In this document: positions 7,998 to 14,467 of the stretch, piece after piece | Position numbering within the stretch: position 1 is the first letter of the stretch | How the letters are laid out: every line of letters begins with the position of its first letter | Assembly: GCA_963739545.1 (NCBI GenBank) | Contig: CAVUAT010000014.1 | Coordinates: forward strand, 1-64,000 | Direction of reading: 5' to 3' | Length of the DNA: 64,000 bases | Source of the DNA: CAVUAT01 sp963739545 | GTDB taxonomy: Bacteria; Actinomycetota; Thermoleophilia; Solirubrobacterales; 70-9 | Made by a program: the position numbers and the translations under genes | The notes under the pieces: model-generated | Told to the model about the DNA's origin: nothing | The model's input: the letters and a program-made list of their open reading frames with translations, nothing else | The model's database searches: none

Positions 7998-8808
7998 GCG
8001 CCCCGGCGCTCGCGGCGGTGACCAGCGCGATCCCCGCGGCCTCGGCCGGCGCGAGTCCCTGGCTGAGAGCGACCAGGCCGACCACAGCCGCGACGCCGGG
8101 CTCGAGGCTCATGAGTACGCCGAAGACGCCGACCGGCAGCCGCCTCAGCGCCTCGAGCTCGAGCGAGTAGGGGATCAGCGAGCTCAGCATCGCTACGGCG
8201 AACCCCACGCCGATGATCCGGGGGTCCAGCAGGTCCCCTCCCCCGACAGCGATCCCGGGCGCCACCATCAGGGCCGCGGCGACCACCATCGCCAGGGCCA
8301 GGCCCGATCCGCCTTCGAACGCGGCGCCGACCCGGCTGCTGATCAGGATGTACGCGCCCCAGAACGCTCCGGCGACCAGAGCCAGCACCACTCCGAGCGC
8401 CTCGGGCGACGACCCGCCCGGTCCGGCGAGCAGCACGACCCCGGCCGCCGCCAGCGCGACCCAGAGCACGTCGACGCGACGGCGCGAGGACCAAAGCGCG
8501 ACGCCGAGCGGCCCGACGAACTCGAGCGTCACGGCGATGCCGAGCGGGATGCGGTCGATCGACTCGTAGAAGCTGTAATTCATCGCGGCGAGCGAGACAC
8601 CGAACGCGACAGCGAGCAGCAGGGCCGGGCGCCCCGAGACGTCGGAGCGCCGCGGGCGCCAGATCGCCATCAGCACCAGTGCGGCGAACAACAGCCGGTA
8701 GAAGACGGTCCCGGCGGCGCCGATGTCGTCGAAGAGAGTCGTCGCCGCCGCGGCCCCGAGCTGGACCGAGAGGACCGCTCCGACTACGAGTAAAGCGCTA
8801 CGCCCCAA
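7963..8808 (-). CDS. EamA/DMT-family exporter (RhtA-like)
   Basis: A 281-aa protein with about ten membrane helices formed by two EamA repeats. The N-terminal LGAAAATTLFDDIGAAGTVF and the segment NYSFYESIDRIPLGIAVTLE resemble the threonine/homoserine exporter RhtA subgroup of the drug/metabolite transporter superfamily. The start is a TTG at 8808 lying inside the end of the upstream yjbQ-like gene (11-bp overlap), so the two are translationally coupled. Amino-acid or metabolite efflux is the likely role. Confidence 0.85.
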   Translation of the reverse strand: MGRSALLVVGAVLSVQLGAAAATTLFDDIGAAGTVFYRLLFAALVLMAIWRPRRSDVSGRPALLLAVAFGVSLAAMNYSFYESIDRIPLGIAVTLEFVGPLGVALWSSRRRVDVLWVALAAAGVVLLAGPGGSSPEALGVVLALVAGAFWGAYILISSRVGAAFEGGSGLALAMVVAAALMVAPGIAVGGGDLLDPRIIGVGFAVAMLSSLIPYSLELEALRRLPVGVFGVLMSLEPGVAAVVGLVALSQGLAPAEAAGIALVTAASAGALRRPGDPPTEV

Positions 8809-9259
8809 TGACCTTGATCACCAGGCGCTTGGCGCGGCGGCCGTCGAACTCGCAATAGAAGACCGCCTGCCACGGGCCGAGGTCGAGCTGGCCCTCGGTG
8901 ATCGGCAGCACGACCTGCTGATGGACGAGCAGGTTCTTCAGGTGCGCGTCGCCGTTGTCCTCGCCGCCGCGGTGGTGGCGGTAGTCGCCGTCGCCCGGCA
9001 GCAGCTCGTGGGCGACCTCATTGCTCGGGTCCTTCCAGCTCGGCGGCGCGATCTTGTCGAGCCACTCCAGCGTGTCGGCCTGGATGCCGGGCTCGTCGTC
9101 GTTGACCCAGACGCCGGCCGTGATGTGCATCGCCGAGACCAGCACCATGCCCTCGGCTACGCCCGAGGCTTCGACCGCGCTCTGCACCTCGTCGGTGATG
9201 AGGACGAACTCGCGCCGCTCATCCGTGTTGAACGTCATGTACTCCGTATGTGACTTCAA
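8798..9259 (-). CDS. YjbQ/UPF0047 family protein
   Basis: A 153-aa protein of the YjbQ family, which has been linked to a weak thiamine-phosphate synthase activity. The start is TTG 9259: a strong GGAGG at 9265-9269 precedes it, and the encoded KSHTEYMTFNT matches the usual N-terminus of the family, whereas the next ATG (9238) would cut it off. Conserved features include HITAGVWVNDDEPG, LPGDGDYRHHRGGEDNGDAH and LPITEGQLDLGPWQAVF, with the putative metal-binding histidines. It forms a two-gene unit with the overlapping EamA exporter. Confidence 0.9.
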   Translation of the reverse strand: MKSHTEYMTFNTDERREFVLITDEVQSAVEASGVAEGMVLVSAMHITAGVWVNDDEPGIQADTLEWLDKIAPPSWKDPSNEVAHELLPGDGDYRHHRGGEDNGDAHLKNLLVHQQVVLPITEGQLDLGPWQAVFYCEFDGRRAKRLVIKVIGA

Positions 9260-9365
9260 GCATTCCTCCGTAAGGACGGGCGAGAAATGAGCCATCGTGC
9301 GGCGAACCCATCGGGTAGCCCGTCCGTTGTTGTTTGTGGCGGGAGCACGAGGGTATGCCGCGGAC

Positions 9366-9503
9366 ATGGAACTACCGCTTCTGCTGATGGTCATAGGGAT
9401 CATCGTCGCCGTGCTCGTTCACTCGGGGCTCGGCATCGCGATGATCCTGATCGGGCTCCTGCTGCTCCTCTGGCCCCGCATCCGGGCCAGCAGCGCGCGC
9501 TGA
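9366..9503 (+). CDS. Small one- or two-helix membrane protein
   Basis: A 45-aa frame from ATG 9366, almost entirely hydrophobic (LLLMVIGIIVAVLVHSGLGI, then AMILIGLLLLLWP) and ending in a short basic tail. Small proteins of this look are common in actinobacteria. The function is unknown. It is transcribed in the same direction as the crotonase gene 48 bp downstream. Confidence 0.5.
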   Translation: MELPLLLMVIGIIVAVLVHSGLGIAMILIGLLLLLWPRIRASSAR

Positions 9504-9551
9504 CCCGAGGGCCCGATCCGCCACCGACCGCTCCCGGGGGATAATCCGCCG

Positions 9552-10274
9552 ATGGCTGGCCTGCTCTCACTCGAACGCCGCGACGACGTCGCCGTGGTCA
9601 CCCTGCAGCGTCCCGAGAAACGGAACGCGCTCTCGATCGACCTGCGGGTCGAGCTCGCAGAGAGCTTCGGGTCCCTCGGGGCCGACGACGAGGTCGGCGC
9701 GATCGTGCTCACCGGCGCACCGCCGGCCTTCTGCTCCGGCCTCGACACGACGCAGTTCGGCGGAGATCTCGCGCACAAGGAGCGCCTCGTCGAGACGAGC
9801 GTCGCCTGCTTCAGCGCCGTCGGGCGCTGCCCGAGGCCGGTGATCGCTGCGGTCAACGGCCCCGCCCTCGCCGGTGGGTTCGCGCTCGCCCTGCTGTGCG
9901 ACCTGCGGCTCGCCTCCGAGGACGCCAGCCTCGGCTTTCCCGAGCGCCCCAGGGGGATTCCGCCAAGCTACGCCGCCGCGCGGGCCGCGCTCCCGGCAGC
10001 GGTGGCCGCCGAACTGACTCTGACGGGGCGAACCCTCGACGCCTTTGGCGCGCTCAAGCTCGGGGTCGTCGGCGCGGTGCACACCGCGGATGAGCTGATG
10101 CCGCGAGCGCTCGAGCTGGCCGGCCGGATCGCCGCCGGGCCGCGGACGCCGCTGCTCGAGACGAAGCGCCGCATCCTGCTCGACCGCGAGCGCACCTTCG
10201 GCCACCTGTTCGCCGCCGAGGAGGACGCGCTGCGGACGGCGCTCCTGGCGGATGACCCTGAGCCCGCCGCGTAG
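9552..10274 (+). CDS. Enoyl-CoA hydratase/isomerase family protein
   Basis: A 240-aa crotonase-fold protein from ATG 9552. The CoA-binding segment PPAFCSGLDTTQFGG and oxyanion-hole loop NGPALAGGFALALLCDLRL are clear. The second catalytic region reads FPERPRGIPPSYAAARAALP, with no GGTQRL, so the specificity may differ from hydratases. Its TAG stop falls inside the first of three tandem palindromic repeats. Confidence 0.85.
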   Translation: MAGLLSLERRDDVAVVTLQRPEKRNALSIDLRVELAESFGSLGADDEVGAIVLTGAPPAFCSGLDTTQFGGDLAHKERLVETSVACFSAVGRCPRPVIAAVNGPALAGGFALALLCDLRLASEDASLGFPERPRGIPPSYAAARAALPAAVAAELTLTGRTLDAFGALKLGVVGAVHTADELMPRALELAGRIAAGPRTPLLETKRRILLDRERTFGHLFAAEEDALRTALLADDPEPAA

Positions 10275-10370
10275 CGGCGGGCGAAGACAGGTGTGGGAGC
10301 CCGCCGCGTAGCGGCGGGCGAAGACAGGTGTGGGAGCCCGCCGCGTAGCGGCGGGCGAAGACAGGTGTGG
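10260..10370. repeat. Three perfect tandem copies of a 37-bp palindromic unit
   Basis: Units at 10260-10296, 10297-10333 and 10334-10370 are identical. Each contains an inverted repeat with arms GCCCGCCGC and GCGGCGGGC around GTA, followed by GAAGACAGGTGTGG. A degenerate fourth start follows at 10371-10395. The stop codon of the upstream crotonase (plus strand) is the TAG in the first loop, and the stop of the convergent transglycosylase (minus) is in the degenerate fourth copy. The array could work as a bidirectional transcription terminator or mRNA 3'-end stabiliser. Units abut directly, so this is not a CRISPR. Confidence 0.9.
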
Positions 10371-10381
10371 ATGCCCGCCGC

Positions 10382-10828
10382 CTAGCCGCAGGCCGGCCAC
10401 GGGCTCGAGCCCGCGACCTTGTAGAGCTCGGCTGCGCGGTAGTCCTGCTCGATCTCGGGCGCCTTCGCCGGGTCGCCGTTGCCGCCCATCGCCTCCCAGG
10501 TGCCGCGGTCGAACTGGTACTTGCCGCGGTAGGACCCGTCGGAGGCGCGCGCGGCCGGATCGCCTCCCGACTCGCAGTCGGCGATCGACTCGAGGGTCGA
10601 GCGCTTGACGCCGAGCACGAAGCGGGAGTTGAGCTCGCGCCTGGCTCGCGCCCGCTCGGCCTCTTCCAGGCCCGCCGCGTAGGCGACGAGGCCGCTGGAC
10701 TCGACGACCTTCAGCTCCGGTTCGAGCTGCAGGCCGCTCGCGAGCACGACTCCGGTGCCCATGATCGCGACGCCGGTCCCGACGAGCGCGATGGGCAGCA
10801 GGCGGCGCCTTGTCCGATCCCTTGCCAC
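10382..10828 (-). CDS. Rpf/transglycosylase-like membrane-anchored protein
   Basis: A 148-aa protein from GTG 10828. Residues 10-31 form a signal anchor, a short helical linker follows, and residues 85-148 are a transglycosylase-like (Rpf) domain: IADCESGGDP with the catalytic Glu, then YRGKYQFDRGTWEAMGG and a C-terminal SPWPACG whose Cys can pair with that of DCESGG. Such proteins cut peptidoglycan glycan strands and can promote resuscitation from dormancy. It is divergent from the lipoate ligase gene. Confidence 0.88.
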   Translation of the reverse strand: MARDRTRRRLLPIALVGTGVAIMGTGVVLASGLQLEPELKVVESSGLVAYAAGLEEAERARARRELNSRFVLGVKRSTLESIADCESGGDPAARASDGSYRGKYQFDRGTWEAMGGNGDPAKAPEIEQDYRAAELYKVAGSSPWPACG

Positions 10829-10849
10829 GGCGGCGGCTGACGATAGGCG

Positions 10850-11611
10850 ATGGTCAGACTGGAGAGCGTGAGCGACAGCCGCCTGAACCTGATCCGCCGC
10901 TCGTTCCCGGACGAGCCCGAGCTCGGGACCTCGGTCTCGCGCGCGATCATGCTGCGCGTCGCCGCGGGCGAGCTTCCGCCGACCGTCCGCATCCACCGGC
11001 CAGGCCGAGAGGTCGCGTTCGGCAGGCAGGACGTCGCGGCGCCGGGCTATGCGGCCGCGATCGAGGCGGCGATCGAGCACGGATTCGCGCCGGTCGAGCG
11101 CCTCGCGGGCGGCCGAGCCGCCGTCTTCCACGAGGGGACGATCGCCGTCACGCGCGCCTACGCGGACCCCCAGGCCTCGAAGCGGACCTACGATCGCTTC
11201 GAGGAGGTGGCGAAGCTGGTGCGCGACGCGCTCGGGCGCATCGGCGTCGCCGACGTCCGCGTCGGCGAGGTCCCCGGCGAGTATTGCCCTGGCGCCTACA
11301 GCGTCAACGCGCGGGGCGAGCGGAAGCTGGCCGGCATCGGCCAGCGCATGATCAAGGGGTCGGCCCACGTCGGCGGAGTCGTCGTCGTCTCGGGTGCCGA
11401 GGCGATCCGCGGCGTGCTCGTTCCCGTCTACGAGGCGCTCGAGCTCGACTGGGTCCCCGAGACGACGGGAAGCGCGTCCGGTGAGCTCGGCCGCGAGGTC
11501 GACCCCGACGAGATGATCGAGGCGATCGTCGCCGAGCTCGCGGCGGCACACGAACTCGACGAGGTCGACGTCGACGCCGAGACCCTCGCTCTGGCCAAGC
11601 GGCTGCTGTAG
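10850..11611 (+). CDS. Lipoate-protein ligase / octanoyl (lipoyl) transferase family protein
   Basis: A 253-aa protein with the biotin/lipoate ligase catalytic fold. Visible family features are RIHRPGREVAFGRQD, VERLAGGRAAVFHEG, and GEYCPGAYSV followed by RKLAGIGQRM with the substrate-binding Lys. The Cys in GEYCPG sits where amidotransferase-type members (LipM/LipL) carry a catalytic Cys, so lipoyl transfer rather than ATP-dependent ligation is possible. It should attach lipoyl or octanoyl groups to E2 or GcvH domains, or move them between carriers. Confidence 0.8.
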   Translation: MVRLESVSDSRLNLIRRSFPDEPELGTSVSRAIMLRVAAGELPPTVRIHRPGREVAFGRQDVAAPGYAAAIEAAIEHGFAPVERLAGGRAAVFHEGTIAVTRAYADPQASKRTYDRFEEVAKLVRDALGRIGVADVRVGEVPGEYCPGAYSVNARGERKLAGIGQRMIKGSAHVGGVVVVSGAEAIRGVLVPVYEALELDWVPETTGSASGELGREVDPDEMIEAIVAELAAAHELDEVDVDAETLALAKRLL

Positions 11612-11612
11612 C

Positions 11613-11897
11613 GTGAAACCAGTGGCCGCGACCTGCACACACCTCGATCAGATCTCGGTCACTCCCCCAGAGTCCGTCGAGGGCTGCGAGGACTGCCTGC
11701 GCGAGGGCACCCAATGGCTCCATCTGCGGGTCTGCCTCAGCTGCGGCAAGGTCGGCTGCTGCGACTCGTCGCCGATGAAGCACGCGAGCGCCCACGCCGC
11801 CGCGAGCTCACACCCGATCGTCCGCTCGGCGGAGCCCGCCGAGGATTGGTGCTGGTGCTACGTCGACGAGGTCATGTTCGAGGTCGACTTCTCCTAG
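11613..11897 (+). CDS. UBP-type zinc finger protein
   Basis: A 94-aa protein from GTG 11613, one base after the lipoate ligase stop, so probably cotranscribed. The Cys/His pattern is typical of bacterial UBP zinc fingers: CTHLD, GCEDCL, LRVCLSCGKVGCCDSSPMKH, then ASSHPIV and a late WCWC. In eukaryotes this domain binds free C-termini of ubiquitin; the bacterial proteins have no established role. Confidence 0.85.
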   Translation: MKPVAATCTHLDQISVTPPESVEGCEDCLREGTQWLHLRVCLSCGKVGCCDSSPMKHASAHAAASSHPIVRSAEPAEDWCWCYVDEVMFEVDFS

Positions 11898-11907
11898 AGT
11901 TCCCGCG

Positions 11908-12591
11908 ATGGCTGAACCCGAGCAAGAGCCGCGCGAGCGCGATGAGTGGCGGGTCGAGGTCGCACTCGACCTCGACCCTGACGACGACGGACACACTTCT
12001 TTCGGCGAGCGCCTGCACGGGCTCGACCTCGACGACGCGGCGCGCAAGCGCCTCGGCGGCTCAGTCATCGTCACCCGCGACGGCCCGCACATCTTCCTGT
12101 ACGCATGGCACGAGGAGAGCGCGCGCGAGGCAGAGCGCGTCGTGCGAGACCTGATGAAGGAGGACGGCCTCGCCGGCGAGGTCGAGCTTCGCCGCTGGCA
12201 CCCGGCCCAGGAGGCCTGGAAGCCCGCCGACGAGCCGCTGCCGAGCAACGATGACGAGCGCGAGGTCGAGGAGGACCGCGTCGAGCACGATCGGATCGCG
12301 GCGGGCGAGCACCCGTGGGAGGTCATTATCGACATGCCCGACCTGCGCTCCACCCGTGAGCTCTCCGACGAGCTGATCGAGCGAGGCCTGCCGATCAAGC
12401 GGCGCTTCCGCTACCTGCTGGTCGGCGCGCCGACCGAGGAGGCCGCCGTCGAGATCGGCGAAGGGCTCCAGGGCGACGTGCCCGAGGGAGCCCACGTCGG
12501 CATCCGGGCTACACCCGAGGGCCTCACCAGCCCAGCCTTCGTGCTCCTGCGGGGCCTGAAGCCCGGTGTCGTCAGAGACCTCGGGCTCTAG
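11908..12591 (+). CDS. Conserved-looking hypothetical cytosolic protein
   Basis: A 227-aa acidic, soluble protein from ATG 11908. The first half (VTRDGPHIFLYAWHEESARE) and second half (WEVIIDMPDLRSTRELSDEL, RFRYLLVGAPTEEAAVEIGE) each look like a small alpha/beta unit, joined by an Asp/Glu-rich linker, which suggests a duplicated fold of the kind seen in SPOR-like or amino-acid-binding domains. The family is not recognised. Its end overlaps the start of the TMEM175-like gene by 26 bp. Confidence 0.65.
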   Translation: MAEPEQEPRERDEWRVEVALDLDPDDDGHTSFGERLHGLDLDDAARKRLGGSVIVTRDGPHIFLYAWHEESAREAERVVRDLMKEDGLAGEVELRRWHPAQEAWKPADEPLPSNDDEREVEEDRVEHDRIAAGEHPWEVIIDMPDLRSTRELSDELIERGLPIKRRFRYLLVGAPTEEAAVEIGEGLQGDVPEGAHVGIRATPEGLTSPAFVLLRGLKPGVVRDLGL

Positions 12592-13255
12592 CCCCGAAGA
12601 CAGGGTCTACCCGCGGGACAGCCCTGAGTTCGGCCGCGTGCTCGCCTTCAGCGACGGGCTCTTCGCGATCGCCATGACGCTGCTCGTCGTCGGGATCGAG
12701 GTGCCGGACCTGCAGGACCCCGACAGCGTCGGTGACCTCGCGGACGCGCTCAACGACCTCTCCTCCTCGTTCGTCAGCTTCTTCATCAGCTTTGCCGTGA
12801 TCGGGCGGTACTGGCTCGCCCATCATCAGTTCTTCTCGCTGCTGCGAGCGATGGACCAGGGACTGATCGGCCTCAACCTGATCTATCTCGGGTTCGTCGC
12901 ATTCCTGCCCTTCCCGACGGCACTGCTCGGCACCCTGTTCGAGAACCCCCTGTCGGTGGTCGTCTACGCGGTCGCGGTTGCGACGGTCAGCGGCATGGAG
13001 GTGCTGCTGTTCAGGAGGGCGCACCTGGATGGCCTGATGACCCGCAAGCTGTCGCCCGAGGTCTACCGGTGGGGAGTTATGGGGTCGCTCTCGCCCGTCG
13101 CCTTCTTCCTGCTGTCGATCCCCGTCGCCTTCGTGAGCACGACCTTCGCCGTCATCCTGTGGTTCGGCGCGATCCCGTTCCAGTTCGTCTTGGCCCGCTG
13201 GAAGCCCGACGACGCGGACACGGAGTTGCTCGGCCTCAGGCCTCAGCGCCGCTAG
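12566..13255 (+). CDS. TMEM175 / DUF1211 family potassium channel-like protein
   Basis: A 229-aa membrane protein from GTG 12566 with six predicted helices. The hallmark of the family, RVLAFSDGLFAIAMTLL, is present, followed by GRYWLAHHQFF at the second helix hairpin. Bacterial TMEM175 homologues form tetrameric, weakly selective potassium channels. It is translationally coupled to the preceding gene and converges with the next gene on a shared CTAG (13252-13255). Confidence 0.85.
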   Translation: MSSETSGSSPEDRVYPRDSPEFGRVLAFSDGLFAIAMTLLVVGIEVPDLQDPDSVGDLADALNDLSSSFVSFFISFAVIGRYWLAHHQFFSLLRAMDQGLIGLNLIYLGFVAFLPFPTALLGTLFENPLSVVVYAVAVATVSGMEVLLFRRAHLDGLMTRKLSPEVYRWGVMGSLSPVAFFLLSIPVAFVSTTFAVILWFGAIPFQFVLARWKPDDADTELLGLRPQRR

Positions 13256-13683
13256 CGGACAGCTGCGCCGCGCTCGTCGACGAGCAGCCAGCGCCCGCCG
13301 AACTCGAACACGTCCTGGCACAGGATGAGGCTCGGCGTGTCGTGCACGTAGAAGTACAGGGGGTGGCCGCGATAGGTGACCTGGCGCGTGCCGTCGGTGC
13401 GCACCGTCGACCCGATCCGCGTCTGATCGAGGCCCTTGCCGGCGAGCGGCTTGCCGCCGGTCAGGTAAGGAGGCCAGGCCTCGGCGCATTCGCCATAGCA
13501 GTCGGCGCGGGGCCCCTTCTCCTTCGTGAACAGGTAGAGCGCCTTGCCGCGGCCGTTGACGAGGATCTCGCCGTACTCGGAGTTGTCCTCGACGCGGACC
13601 TTCGAGCCCTTGGCCATCGCCTCGGCGGAGAAGCCCGCCAGGGCGACGGCGGTCAGGGCGGCAACGGCCAGGAAGCGCTTCAT
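13252..13683 (-). CDS. Secreted protein with lipoprotein_15 (COG4315) repeats
   Basis: A 143-aa exported protein from ATG 13683 with a cleavable signal peptide (FLAVAALTAVALAGFSAEA, cut near AMA-KG). The mature part holds two copies of the family motif: GRGKALYLFTKEKGPRADC with CYGECAEAWPP, then YRGHPLYFYVHDTP. Members of this family are periplasmic or surface proteins of unknown function. It converges with the TMEM175-like gene. Confidence 0.85.
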   Translation of the reverse strand: MKRFLAVAALTAVALAGFSAEAMAKGSKVRVEDNSEYGEILVNGRGKALYLFTKEKGPRADCYGECAEAWPPYLTGGKPLAGKGLDQTRIGSTVRTDGTRQVTYRGHPLYFYVHDTPSLILCQDVFEFGGRWLLVDERGAAVR

Positions 13684-13738
13684 CGCCTGCAACCCTGGCT
13701 TCACGACCTGAACTGCGGCTAAGGCTAGTCTGCAGCCC

Positions 13739-14467
13739 GTGACCGACCAGCCCATCGTCAAGGCCCTCGACGTGCACCGCACCTTCGGCGAGGGTGACTA
13801 CGCGGTGAACGCGCTCGACGGCGTCTCGGTCGACTTCCCGAAGGGCGACTTCACGGCGATCATGGGCCCGTCGGGCTCGGGCAAGTCCACGCTGATGCAC
13901 TGCCTCGCGGGCCTCGACCGGCCGACCTCGGGAAGCGTCACTATCGGCGGCGTCGACCTGAGCACACTCGACGACGCCAAGCTGACCGAGCTCCGGCGCG
14001 ACAAGATCGGCTTCGTCTTCCAGTTCTTCAACCTGCTGCCGGTGCTGAGCGCCGAGGAGAACATCCTGTTGCCGCTGAACCTCGCCGGCCGTAGCGCCGA
14101 CAAGGAGCGCTTCGACCAGCTCGTAGACGCCGTCGGCATCCGCGACCGGCTCTCGCACCGTCCCTCGGAGCTCTCGGGCGGCCAGCAACAGCGCGTCGCG
14201 ATCGCCCGTGCGCTCGTCTCCTCGCCCGCGGTGCTCTTCGCCGACGAGCCCACCGGAAACCTCGACTCCAACTCATCAGAGGAGGTGCTGGCGCTGATGC
14301 GCCGCGCCGCCGACGAGTTCGGGCAGACGATCGTGATGGTCACCCACGACGCCGGCGCCGCCGCGGTCGCCGACCGGGTGCTCGTTCTCGTTGACGGGGG
14401 GATCGTCCAGGACGCGAAGCCCGAGAGCCCGGAGGCGGTCCTCGACCTGATGAAGCAAGTCGCGTAG
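13739..14467 (+). CDS. ABC transporter ATP-binding protein (MacB/LolD type)
   Basis: A 242-aa nucleotide-binding subunit from GTG 13739. Walker A GPSGSGKST, Q-loop FQFFNLLPVLSAEEN, signature LSGGQQQRVAIARAL, Walker B VLFADEPTGNLDS and the switch His in MVTHD are all intact. It belongs to the class that powers FtsX-like exporters of lipoproteins, peptides or macrolides. Its stop overlaps the start of the permease gene by one base, and the two form an operon. Confidence 0.93.
   Translation: MTDQPIVKALDVHRTFGEGDYAVNALDGVSVDFPKGDFTAIMGPSGSGKSTLMHCLAGLDRPTSGSVTIGGVDLSTLDDAKLTELRRDKIGFVFQFFNLLPVLSAEENILLPLNLAGRSADKERFDQLVDAVGIRDRLSHRPSELSGGQQQRVAIARALVSSPAVLFADEPTGNLDSNSSEEVLALMRRAADEFGQTIVMVTHDAGAAAVADRVLVLVDGGIVQDAKPESPEAVLDLMKQVA

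Noticed and set aside
10260..10370. CRISPR array
   Set aside because: Repeat units abut with no variable spacers, and no cas genes are present.
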